Source: Pterois miles (Eukaryota; Chordata; Actinopteri; Perciformes; Scorpaenidae). Taken from it: DNA of 64,000 bases. The position numbers and the translations under genes are program-made. Location of the stretch: contig CAMQGK010000604.1 in NCBI GenBank assembly GCA_947000775.1, forward strand, positions 8,362,501 through 8,426,500, in the 5' to 3' direction. Under the pieces are notes generated by a model. That model saw only the letters and a list, made by a program, of their open reading frames with translations. It did no database searches and was not told where the DNA came from. Positions 1-10,263 of the stretch are shown piece by piece; positions within the stretch are counted from its first letter, which is position 1, and each line of letters starts with the position of its first letter.

Positions 1-790
1 GGTGTTTCCATGTTTCCAGCTTACTCATATTTCTGCCTTGACTACATTATGATTGTAGTATTATTGTGCGTGTAGCATTGCTATTGTGAGAAAATTATCA
101 GGAATCCTTATTTCCGTAACTTGAGTTTTTATTGTTCCATTTCTTTTGTTGCATTCGTCCATGGTGTTCAGAGTAAAGGATTAGTGTCATAGCACTGCTG
201 ACCGTAAGCACATCTGAAGTAAAGGAGTATAGTAAAATCTAATGTCTTGAATCCTCCAGGTGATGTTTGGTGTTGAGATAAGTTAAAGAAGGTGAAATGC
301 CATCCCTTCTTCTCCTCCCTCACATTTAGTTTGTGTATTTTAACAGACAGATTTTTATCTCATAAAATCAGTTGTAGAATTTCATACATTGACATATTGT
401 CATCCTTATCTTGATATGGTGAACTTGTTAGCTAACAGTGGCTCATTCACACCTCCAGCAGTTACAGAGCACATTATCATTCATTTGGAGTCGTGTGCCT
501 GGTCACCTGATAAATGTATGTAAATGTATGTCCACAATATTTTAGATCTGTTTTTGATCTCTACAAACTCTTGAGGGAAATGCATTATTCGGCTTATCCG
601 GCTTTCTTTCTTTCTTTTTTTTTTTGAGCTGAGCAGGTTGTGTACAGAGGTTTTTTGCTGAAAACGGGCTATGAGAGTAGAGAGAGAGAGTGAACCAAAA
701 CAGTAACGTTACAGCCTGGACAGCTAAGTAATGAGCTGAACTTGCTATTAAGCTCCTTAACTCCTTACTATTCTCCTTACTATACTGTAT
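1..790. other. Non-coding DNA, no recognised feature
   Basis: AT-rich sequence with short CTTT and T runs (about 605-625). I see no open frame, splice-bounded exon or RNA gene. Confidence 0.5.
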
Positions 791-1720
791 TATTTTAGAG
801 GGGTAGGGATGGAGGACAGGGGATGTTCAGAGGTAGATAAAGTCAACAGATAGAAGTGGTGTACATCATCTGAAAGCTGGGAACCTGAAGATTAATTTGA
901 GATGCAGCTCAGCACTGTGTCAAGTTGTAGAGAAATAAAAAATAATTTATCAATTGAATTAAATTGTGAAAGTGAATAATAGCAGATAACATGATGTGCC
1001 CTGCGATGGACTGGCGACCTGTCCAGGGTGAACCCCGCCTTCGCCTAATGCCAGCTGGGATCGGCTCCAGCCCCCCCACGACCCCTAATGGATAAGCGGT
1101 TGACGATCGATGGATGGATGGATGGATGGATGGATGGATGGATGGATGATATAATTTTGTGATGTCATCCCCATGCTCTATTATATCTCATGAATTATTG
1201 CAGCAATTTTTGGGTTGATACTATTTGTTACACAGATTTGGTGCTAAATTTAACCTTTTTTTTCCACTCAGGAATTGATAAATAATAATAATAATCCCTC
1301 CAAAATATCACATTAAGATACCAAGACCTTGAAGAACACATAGAAAAAGCCATGCTGTGATTTGGTATCAAAAACTTTTGACTTTTGGAGATTTCTGCAT
1401 TTTTTGGCGATTATGTGGGGAGCACTTCTGTTGTGTAAACTGCTCAGAAACGCCAGTATTTTCAATCTAGCAAGGAAAGCCATCCATCATCTGAATGCTC
1501 TAGGTCTATAGTTTGTGGCTGTAAAGTTTCATGAGGCTGTGGTTATCCTAGAGGTCACTACAGGTCATTTTATACAGTGAGGTCAAGCTTCAAAAAATGG
1601 TCTCACTACAATGAAATGGCTACTATGGGGAATAACACCATCACACATAAATATAATGGTCTCATTGGATCCAGTCTCAGCTTTACAGTGATACCCAATT
1701 TATGTAATTCATGACTGTTT
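790..1720 (+). repeat. Dispersed repeat, related to the inverted copy in uaca intron 16
   Basis: Segments such as gatgtacatcatctgaaagc near 860, cctccaaaatatcacattaa near 1300 and the aagaccttgaagaacac block near 1323 reappear as the reverse complement at about 44400-45030. The class is unknown. A LINE-type tail (1000-1147) interrupts this copy but is absent from the other. Confidence 0.65.
1000..1147 (+). mobile_element. LINE 3' tail (L2/Maui-like) ending in (ATGG)n
   Basis: The motif series gcgatggactggcgacctgt, ccagggtgaaccccgcct, agctgggatcggctccagc, then about nine ATGG units, is the typical 3' end of a teleost LINE family. Reverse-oriented copies occur at 8180-8420 and 62255-62370. The clade call is from memory of the tail and is tentative. 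Confidence 0.65.
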
Positions 1721-2115
1721 AGGGATACCAGTATGCAGAAATATTCAAATGCACCATTTTAGAAAAGGTAAATATAACACATTTATATTGCATGTAAAAC
1801 ACTGCATGGATTTTGCCCCAAACGGCATGTGATTATCATAAAGTGGGCATGTCTGTAAAGGGTGGGGGCGGCTTCGTTGGTACCCATAGAAGCCATTTTC
1901 ATACACATATCTTGATGTCAGAGGTCACGGGAACCCTTTGAAAATAGCCTTGCCAGTTGCAACTCGCTAAAATTTAGCCTAACTTTGCAGTGTTATTTAG
2001 CCTCCTTCCCAACATGCTGGCACCGATGGATTCCTCAGGTTTTTTTGAGTTTCATATGAGACCAGTATTCTTCACTTGTAGCTTGAAAACAGCCCACAAC
2101 AACCTTGAAAAGACA
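1600..2115 (+). repeat. Partial hAT-type dispersed repeat
   Basis: It contains gattatcataaagtgggcat and gtctgtaaagggtg, shared with 21140-21660, 30900-30970 and the complete element at 32177-32576, and in reverse at 14135-14525. The termini are lost here. Confidence 0.55.
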
Positions 2116-2119
2116 TAAT

Positions 2120-2480
2120 AGCGGGCCGTCAGAGTGCTGAGGTGTTCAGCCAACGCAGAGTGATTTTACCACCTTTGTGTTGTGTTCCCACCATATCTTC
2201 AGGTATTTATGGAGAGACAAAGAGCTCGTCAGTGTTTTTCTGCAGAACCTCTGTAGTTTCAACACAGTTTCAACAGCAGACTGAGGTTGATCATCAAAGC
2301 CAGTCCAAAGCCTTCATTAATGTTGGGTTGTACGCTCACCTAATGAGAAGTTTCCTTCAGGCAGACACAGCACAGTGTAATGAAAGGACTCAATCAAGGA
2401 TAAAGCATCCATTAAAGTATTTGCAGCCTCTCCAGTATAGACAGCTTTGCGCTTTACCTTTGTTATAAGCCAGGCTGTTC
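2120..2480. other. Non-coding spacer
   Basis: Contains a 108-codon open frame at 2142-2468 with biased, unfamiliar composition and no splice logic. Nothing else is recognised. Confidence 0.4.
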
Positions 2481-2488
2481 TCTTACAC

Positions 2489-2918
2489 TAGAGGTCGACC
2501 GATATGGCCGATGCAGATATGGAGAATCAGGATAGCTGATGACTGATATATGATGCTGATTTTTGGGTGGCTGATATCCATCTGATAAAATAAAACAATT
2601 TAATAATAACAAATGATGCACCTAATTTCTCAACTTCAGTAAACATTTATTGAACAACACCTATGGTCTGTCTCGCCGATCTACATTTTGTGTCCGCACT
2701 TATATATTTTAAATAAAAATAATGTATAATCTACACAATGAATACATGAAACTGATAATAAAAAACTTAACATTGTCAAATAAACTTTTGGATGAAAAAA
2801 TAAAGCTTTAGTGCACTTAGCAGCATTTATGCACATACTTGATTATCGGGTTTATATGCTCAGACATCGGCCGATGCCGACTATGGAAAAAAAAAGTCAA
2901 ATAATCGGTCGACCTCTA
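2489..2918. mobile_element. hAT-like MITE with terminal inverted repeats and an 8-bp target duplication
   Basis: Left terminus TAGAGGTCGACCGAT, right terminus ATCGGTCGACCTCTA, an exact 15-bp inverted repeat. Flanks are tcttacac (2481-2488) and tattacac (2919-2926), an 8-bp duplication matching at 7 of 8 positions, as expected for hAT transposition. The 430-bp interior is AT-rich with no transposase frame, so the element is non-autonomous. Confidence 0.85.
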
Positions 2919-3009
2919 TATTACACCTTTGGTGGCTGTACCTATGAAAAGCAATACACTGTAACTTGTGTATATGTAATGAAATCAATTTGTATGTAAT
3001 CCATGTAAT

Positions 3010-3340
3010 TATGAACCAGGAAGTATAGAGATTTAGAAGTACAGCATAGGGGTGAGGTTTGGGTAGATGGAGGGTCAAAACTATTCACCCAGGAGAGCGA
3101 TGTTCGTACCCCATGTGACTCCAGAAGTCAACATTGATTTATTTGTAATATAACTTCCATAGTTAAGTTACACCACTTCTGGTGTTATTTTCTCCCAAAC
3201 TGTAATCTATTCCTAAACCTAACCAAGAAGTTTTGTTGCCTAAACCTAACCAGTTTGTTTCTTGTGAAGACTGAAGTTTATTTTGAAACGACTATAACAG
3301 AAATTGACACACATCACTTTTTGCTGGACATTTGTGAGGA
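3010..3340 (+). repeat. Dispersed repeat, inverted relative to the copy at 9640-9850
   Basis: Blocks such as gaaccaggaagta, gtcaacattgatttatt, aagttacaccac and cctaaacctaac recur as the reverse complement at 9640-9850. Class unknown. Confidence 0.6.
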
Positions 3341-3931
3341 ATGAGGAAAAACTTTTAGTACGATATATGAACCATTGTTTGAGGATACGCTGCGTCATAG
3401 CAGACATTAATAACAGCAGGGCTGTTTATGAAGTCTGTATCAGAAATGAACGTTGATATTGTTGCTGCTCACGCTAATATCAGTCAGTTTATGTCAGGAT
3501 TGTCATTTCTTTCTGCCTCAAGGAGGTGTATCATCACCTCTTTTTAAAAACTCAAGATTGTGGACTCATAACACCCTTGTCATTTGTAAGGGGAGTGCTC
3601 TCCCTGTCTGCTTTTTTTCCTGCTTTGTGTCTGTCTTTTCCCCCAGCAGGCATCTTTAAGGATGAAATGTGAGAGGCTACCTCTCCCTTGAAGTGGTGCT
3701 ATGGGAGGTGTTGATGATAGCGTGGTGGTGTAGAGGAGCCAAATGGAGTCGGACTGTATTGTTGGGAAGTGGTAACAAAAGGAGGGTGGGGCTTTGGCAG
3801 TGATCACTATCTGCTGTTTGAATTGTGTATCTGTGATGAGATTCAGAAGCTGTTGAAATATTCCTGAGATTAACTCAACACCAATAAAATCTTAATCTTA
3901 AAATCACATTATTACATTAATATCACATGCT
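3340..3931. other. Non-coding DNA, no recognised feature
   Basis: Two short overlapping frames on opposite strands (3453-3659, 3580-3807) have no recognisable protein. No RNA gene or clear repeat is seen. Confidence 0.4.
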
Positions 3932-3935
3932 TTAA

Positions 3936-4463
3936 CCTCTTAAGACCTGAGCTCTTTTTTTGATATGCATTTTTGATGTCTCTTTGCTATTTGGGCTTAT
4001 TGGAACCTGATAAGTATAAAAACTAAGCATCATCTTTTGACATAATGTAGTTATCAAGAAAAATTATGTCCACATATGCGGACACTCGTTCTGAATTTCC
4101 ATAAAACACAATAAAATCACCATTGTGTAATAGTGCAAACCTCTATATGTCCACTCTGAACACAGCAGTGTTTTTCCTGACTGCTTTTGCATTTATTAAT
4201 AACACTTGCAAACATGTTTTTTTTTTTTTTTTAATTTTGAAACATCACACACAATTTAACAAAATGAAAATATTTTCCCCTTTTGGACAGTCATAGCAAC
4301 AGTATGGCTCATTTGAAGTGCTGCAAACAGTTGCAGGACTACTAGATGGCAGTGTACGTATCCTCGTACGTGTACACAAGACCCCAGTTAAATAAAATTA
4401 AGTATTATATTCATATGACCCAAAATGTGATGTCATCGCATGTGTACGCCAGGTCCTAAGAGG
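3936..4463. mobile_element. Non-autonomous piggyBac-like element flanked by TTAA
   Basis: Left end CCTCTTAAGACCTGAG, right end CCAGGTCCTAAGAGG; the inverted repeats match except at one or two bases. TTAA lies immediately outside both ends (3932-3935 and 4464-4467), the target site of piggyBac transposases. The 528-bp interior is AT-rich and non-coding. The superfamily is inferred from the TTAA flank and CC start. Confidence 0.75.
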
Positions 4464-4467
4464 TTAA

Positions 4468-5345
4468 AGCTGACTTTAGAAATATTTCTTACACCCTAAA
4501 GGTTTGTGCATCAAGTAGGGCTAGGACGATTCACCTATCTCACTATTTGATACTGTCGTCATACTTGTTTGCCGTTTCGATATGTACTGCAATTTTTAAG
4601 TATTGCAATTCGATATTACCTTTTAATAACTTTTTAAATATTAGACCATGGGAAAAAGTTGAATCATACACGTCTGCATTGTTGTAAAAATGTTTGATTT
4701 TCAGTCTGTAGGTAATCAGAGATGTAATATATCAGTCATTGTCAGACATTATTTATTGTTTTTCCAGCAACCCAGAAAATCAATCAATCCAAAAAAATCA
4801 CATTTTCCTTACAAATTAATGATATTTTCTTTTTATTTTAGAAAGAACATGTAATATTATATAGTTCTGGTAAATATAATCCAATCAGTCTTATTTCCAT
4901 TTGCAGTATGCATTTTGTATATACAGTTTCCTTTGTTAACACCTTATTTTGGAAACTGGATGTTGATTTCTGCTAGCTCTTCCAAGTCCGTTGCTAGGTC
5001 TCCCGTCAGCTGCGTTGTCTTTATACTGTACACCCATGGTCAGCTCCATCAGGGCTATCTGAATGCATTTCACATAAATGTCAGTATATGGCTGCTCTTT
5101 GTATTTAAAATGTGAGGGTCGCATCCCTGTGGACCTTCTCCACTGCTTTCTACTTTCTCGTTTCGGCCCACTAGGGCCCACTGTGGCTGGTTTTGGTTGA
5201 CTGATACGGAACAGATATGATGCCACGTTACTCAGACTACAACATTAAAAGCTGTAAAATCTGTGAACCACTTCTGTAATGGTCTACTGCAACCCCTTTG
5301 GTGTACACTGCTCTACTTTTCCTTTAAATCCTGTTAGAAAGAGGA
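4468..5345. other. Probable degraded transposon-derived sequence
   Basis: It starts with tagggctaggacgattcacc near 4517, a phrase typical of hAT/MITE termini in fish, and continues AT-rich. Ends cannot be placed. No gene is seen. Confidence 0.35.
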
Positions 5346-5349
5346 CGTC

Positions 5350-6112
5350 AGTATAGTAAAGGGTACTGTGGGTGGCATTTAGGGGGATCTATTGGCAGAT
5401 ATGGAATATAATATTAATAAGCTGATTTTCATTAGTGTATAATCACCTGAAAATAAGGATGTCATGATACCAGAAATCTAGTAGTCAAAACCAATACCAG
5501 TGAATTTCCACAATTCTTGATACCCAATTCGATACCACGGTAAAAAAACAAACAAAGAAAAAAAAAACAAACAATAAATCCCATGTAATTCAGCGTGCAT
5601 ATGGGTCATTGTGCATGTGTAACTGTCAGAAAGCATCAATACAGAGGAGTTGATAGTCATGGAGGCATGCGATGCCGAGAAAGTGGAAACTACAAACTAC
5701 AGTTCTCTACTCCCATCACAAGCATTTCCTCCACCTGCCAAAGTGGTGGATGTCCCGATGATTTCATAATAAAGGCATCGTACGGTACCTTCTGTACTGA
5801 AGAAGTAGACTAACGTCAGGTTTGTAGAATTCTGGCATCGACTTGGTACTGAAGCACCGGTTCTCGTGACATCCTGAAAGTTTGAATTGTGTTTTTTTTA
5901 CCTTAGAATGAGCCGTTTACTGTATATCTACATATGGAGTGGGATCTCTTCACCGAGCTGCCATGTTTCTTCAGTAGCTCTGAGTGGACAAACCAAACAC
6001 TGTCTCTAGATAGGGCCACTCACATTTTCACATCACTTCTCATCATCAATCTGCAACCTAATGGCTAGATGGTGCCAGATCCTACACACTGCACCTGTTA
6101 ATGTTAAACATG
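5350..6112 (+). mobile_element. MITE related to 22597-23292, interrupted by a later insertion
   Basis: Left part (about 5358-5453) shares tggaatataatatt and cattagtgtataatcacctg with the intron 2 copy. Right part (about 5873-6112) ends in gatcctacacactgcacctg like that copy's right end. The two halves are split by the element at 5454-5872. Confidence 0.65.
5454..5872. mobile_element. Nested TIR element inside the 5350-6112 MITE
   Basis: Near-terminal inverted repeats GGATGTCATGATACC and GGTTCTCGTGACATCC, flanked by cctgaaaa (5446-5453) and cctgaaag (5873-5880), an 8-bp duplication at 7 of 8. The uninterrupted relative in intron 2 has a single cacctgaaag, which supports insertion. Exact ends may shift by a few bases. 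Confidence 0.65.
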
Positions 6113-6940
6113 GATATTATAAAATGTCTGTCACTTTGCCAGTGACAACCCTAAGAGTGAGTACGTTATGTAGGATTTAAAAGTGCTTTCACATCATCAG
6201 AGAAGTAGCATCTGAACAAAACGTCTGCTGAAGCAGAGTCTGTATTCTCAAAACTTCAATGTTATAAAAAGATGAGAAGTTTGTTTATTTATAATAATAA
6301 ATATGAAACCCTGGTGTGGGAACTTACAGCCTGCTGAACCCCTCGGGGATCTTTCACAAGCTGTTGAGCAGCATTTAAAGCCCTGAGTACCTACTTAACG
6401 TTATCAAGTAGAAGCCTCCTTCAGCCAGTTTTGACTCCAGCTTGGTGAGATCAGCCAGCAGGCGTTCTTACCCCTCCGTTGGTCGGGGCGAGAAGGTTCG
6501 GGATTTGAAAAATCCTCTTTTCCTCCCTCATTTTTCAAAGTATGTGTTTTGTTTGGTTTTGGGCCTTGAGTTGATATGGACTGAATGCTTCATTTCAGTT
6601 AATCTCCCGACAGACTACAAGGCTTTTCAAATCTTCCTCTGACAAGCGCCTGTCAGACTAAATTGCTGGTCTGCTTGCTGCCCTGTCAGGAAGATGTTTA
6701 AGCTATACAGTGGAGCAAAGACAGCTGTCACACATGAATACAATGCATCACACTGTTCCCAATGTTGTAATTCAAAACCATTTTCCTATTCATCCACAAC
6801 AGTGAACTCTATGGTTCTTTGTATCTTACTTCATGGCACAGTAGATTTCATTTCTGAAATGACATTACTCAGAACAATTTATCCTGTCATGTTGTCCTTT
6901 GTATACCATTTTTATGAGATGTATATTCATTTTAACTATA
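6113..6940. other. Non-coding DNA, no recognised feature
   Basis: Short frames at 6442-6642 and 6694-6990 lack recognisable domains. No repeat signature was identified. Confidence 0.4.
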
Positions 6941-6984
6941 GAGGTTTAATCTGTGCTTTCATTTCAAAGCATTTTAAGCTTTCA

Positions 6985-7115
6985 CATTAGCTTTAAAATT
7001 GAACCTGCTACAACCTAAAAATCACCTGTTGCGTTAATACCTTGAAGAAATTAGAGGAATTAAAACAAATTTGCGTTAACATGCCATTATCACGTTCACT
7101 TTTAAAGCCCTTGTT
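6985..7115 (+). repeat. 3' fragment of the hAT-type dispersed repeat
   Basis: aacctgctacaacctaaaaa and the gttaata..tttgcgttaac block match the 3' portion of the element at 32177-32576. Confidence 0.5.
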
Positions 7116-7870
7116 GTGTTCACTCTCAGCAATTTCTGCCGGCATCAGGAACCTGCTGACCGTTTAGAGAGAGCCCACGCCTTCGTATAAATAGAGCTTT
7201 AATTTCCTGGCAATCTGCCTATTACTGTCAATTCTGATCGTTTTACTGGAGCAAGTGGAGATTTTGGCCAGATGGTGCCTCTGTGGAAAACTCTGGGGGT
7301 CAGCAAAACCATTAGGGGTTCATGGATACCTATATCAGATTTCATGGCACTCTGTAGTAATAGCTGATATCTTGCTAGGAACAAAGGACCAACTGAAATC
7401 TCTCTTTCTTAGTTCTGCAGGTTTTCCTGTAATATAGCACTATATTTGTTCACATAGCCATTTTGCTTATATTCTCTGTAGGGGGCAAACTCTCAGACAG
7501 GATCAGCAGAAGTTTGTTTAAGGCTGGACGTTGTGTTGGCTGTAGAGTAGGTGGTAGCGTGACGGTCTGTGTTTTTAGGATTAATGTCTGGCTCCACGGG
7601 GGCAGGCAGCCATGAGGTCATCTCTGCAGTGTTACCCGTCTGTGAGAGCTCACACTGTGGAAGACCAGAACCGTGTGTGTGTGTTTTTGTTTTCATCTTA
7701 TTTGTTTGTCATGTGTGGATTGCAGGGGACCATGCAATTGGTGGACTGTGTGTGTGTAATATGAACAGTGTCGGGTTAGTGATTGAGAGATTACCAATGA
7801 TGGGGGAGGTTGTCATGTGAGAGGTGGCCGAGCTTATTGACTGACTCTGGGTGGGCTGCAGCTGACATCA
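7116..7870. other. Repeat-poor non-coding DNA, candidate conserved element at about 7120-7440
   Basis: Complex sequence without repeat signatures, including a tataaatagagc TATA-like motif near 7186. No gene is supported. Conservation cannot be judged without alignment. Confidence 0.3.
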
Positions 7871-7873
7871 GCC

Positions 7874-7874
<1 letters not shown>

Positions 7875-7915
<41 letters not shown>
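7875..7915. repeat. (AC)n microsatellite
   Basis: Twenty uninterrupted AC units. The CVCVCV frame on the minus strand here is an artefact of it. Confidence 0.95.
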
Positions 7916-7917
<2 letters not shown>

Positions 7918-8179
7918 AGCACAAAGATTGTGCTGATGAGGGACAAACTGCTGTGACATGGCTCAGACTGTCTCATCATGCTGTGCTCAGTGTGAGTTTC
8001 TATGTTCCTGTCTCCCTGCAGATTAGACAAGTGTCTCTGCTTTGGAAGAAACTTCTGTAAAAAAGACAGCATGATTAATTAGCGTGAGCTAATTAGCGTC
8101 TTCCACTTCCACATCTACCACTGCTAGCTTGGCTTCTACTCAGGGTCTGAAATAAACTCTTTTCACTGCTTTACCTACC

Positions 8180-8420
8180 TGTGGCAGGGGGGCTGGAGCC
8201 GGTCCCAGCTGGCATTAGGCGAAGGCGGGGTACAACCTGGACAGGTCGCCAGTCCAGGGTGTCCAGGGTGCACATAGAGACAGACAACATATAGACAGAC
8301 AACCATTCATGCTCACATGCACACCTACAGGCAATTTTGAGTCATCAGTTAACCTAAATTGCATGTCTTTGGACTGTGGGAGGAAGCCGGAGTACCCAAA
8401 GAAAGACTGCACCACTGTGC
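8180..8420 (-). mobile_element. LINE 3' region (L2/Maui-like), reverse orientation
   Basis: ggctggagccggtcccagct, ggcattaggcgaaggcgggg and gacaggtcgccagtcc are the reverse of the tail at 1000-1147. Further in, aattgcatgtctttggactg and tgggaggaagccggagtacc extend the element. Truncated near 8420. Confidence 0.65.
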
Positions 8421-8870
8421 AGCCCGACTCAGAAATTTTGAATTTTGAAATCTGTCTCCTACAAACAACTGTATTTATTCAAGTTTCTTGCCAAAGCAAA
8501 ATTTTATGACATTACATTTGAACACATCATGATAACGTTATAAATGACCTGCGCCCAATACTCATTTTAGCTGAGCTTGAACCATCATAATGTAAGTCAA
8601 TGGAACTTCTGTTAACTTGAGTTGACGGTGACAGGGGTACGCGAATCAAACATTCAGGACCTGGTTATCACAGGAACCGATTCTCCATTCTCATTTCCCT
8701 GTCCGCCAAAGTCGCAGACAGCCGGGCAGTTTTACCTGCCACTGCCAACATTTTACATGCATTCGGAGGATGGCGAAGGAGTATACACAACGAGGCTGTA
8801 AGGAGTTGGTGTGATGACATTTGGTAGTCTCATTTAGTCACTTGTTCGCAAACGCCTCTTTTAAGACAAG
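8421..8870. other. Non-coding DNA, no recognised feature
   Basis: No open frame of note, no RNA gene, and no repeat that I can place. Confidence 0.4.
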
Positions 8871-8879
8871 TAAAGGTTT

Positions 8880-9058
8880 CAAAATTCATTCATATTTACT
8901 GATGTATTTTACATCATAGAACAAAATTAACCATAGACCTTATTTCAAGCTTCTAATCAACAACCCATTCAAAAAACTGTTGACTTCCAGATGAGGGAAC
9001 CAGAAGTGCTAAATTTTTTACTCATTTGTGGGTTTTAGGACTAATTCCTGCAGCAGTT
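8880..9058 (+). repeat. Dispersed repeat copy
   Basis: Shares ttactgatgtattttacat, cagaagtgctaa and gggttttaggactaattcct with 48480-48670, and in reverse orientation with about 29700-29820. Class unknown. Confidence 0.55.
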
Positions 9059-9639
9059 TATTTTGAGATGTGGAAGGAGACTTTCCAGGAAGACCTGCTG
9101 ACTCAGAGCTTGGTCATAGGACAGAATAGGTGGAGCATGTTGAAGGGGCAAGTCCATACCTGCTCTGTACCCGATTGTTATCTTACACCATGGGAGTCAA
9201 CTTTTGTTTTCAGGAATTCAATACAGCAGCTCAAATGTAATTTTCAGCGCTTTAATTTATTTATTCATTTAATTTTTATTACTTAAATAAAATTTCTTTC
9301 CATAGTTTTCTCATCAGATGTGATTGTATGGAATATGTTTATTGATGTAGCCTGTTGCATTACTGTAGGTATAGTAGTACTGTATAGTGCCTTTGGAAAG
9401 TTTATAACCTCTGATTTAAGTGAATTCTTACTTCATAGCATATGAAAGTTACATTATGGCATTGAGCAACCACTGTTTAAATACATTCTATAGGACAATG
9501 AATCCTCATACAACAGTTAGTATGATATCTTCCAAAAACTTATTCCTCATTTTTGTGCGTTTTTCCTACAAATGTCCAGCAATATGTGACAGATCTATCA
9601 ATTTCCACTCGTTACATGCATATAGTTTTTTCAAAATAA
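9059..9639. other. AT-rich non-coding DNA
   Basis: Two short AT-rich frames (9026-9286, 9420-9689) without recognisable protein features. Nothing else seen. Confidence 0.4.
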
Positions 9640-9850
9640 ACGTATGTCTTCACAAGAAACAGTTAGATTTAGGAAACAAATCTCCTTAGGTTTAGGTAAG
9701 GATTGTGGTTTGGGTTAAAGTAACTACGGAGGTGGTGTAACTTAATAAATCAATGTTGACTTCTGATTTCACACAAGTATGAACACTGGTCTCCTGGCCA
9801 CCTCATTGTACTTCCTGGTTCACCCTTACGTGAATTACATATGGACTGAT
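9640..9850 (-). repeat. Dispersed repeat, inverted relative to 3010-3340
   Basis: gtcttcacaagaaac, ggtggtgtaactta, aaatcaatgttgacttct and gtacttcctggttcac are reverse complements of blocks in 3010-3340. Confidence 0.6.
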
Positions 9851-9930
9851 TTTGTGGGATATACACAAATTACAGTGCATTACTTTTACATACTTTTATA
9901 ACTATGAATGGTACATGAGAACAGGCAGTA

Positions 9931-10258
9931 GGGGCGGCAGTAGCTCAGTCTGTAGGGAGTTGGCTTGGGAACCGGAGGGTCACCGGTTCAAGTCCCGACA
10001 TGGACCAAGACCTGAGTGTGAACTGGTAGCTGGAGAGGTGCCAGTTTACCTCTTGGGCACTGCCGAGGTGCCCCTGAGCAAGGCACCAAACCCCCAACTG
10101 CTCGGGGCGCTTGTCAGGAGCAGCCCCATCACTCTGACATCTCTCCATTGTTGCATGTTTGTGCATGTGTGTGTTCGGGTCTGCATGTACCGTGTATAAG
10201 TTAACAACAGAGTGAAAAAATTGAATTTCCCCTCGTGGGACTAATAAAGGACTATCTT
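9931..10258 (+). mobile_element. tRNA-derived SINE (V-SINE-like), copy 1
   Basis: A head with pol III boxes: A-box-like tagctcagtctgtaggg near 9941 and B box GGTTCAAGTCC at 9985-9995. A conserved body follows (gccgaggtgcccctgagcaa, ggcaccaaacccccaactgc), then a tail gaatttcccc..gggactaataaaggac. The second copy is at 29901-30175. The V-SINE label is tentative; a tRNA-derived SINE is clear. Confidence 0.8.
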
Positions 10259-10263
10259 CTTCT

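Noticed and set aside
9931..10010. A functional tRNA gene
   Set aside because: A- and B-box-like motifs are present, but the sequence does not form a cloverleaf and continues into a SINE body and tail.
9945..10199. Frames of 73-115 codons around 10 kb, and similar ones at 29784-30122
   Set aside because: Both pairs lie inside the tRNA-derived SINE copies and resemble each other for that reason.
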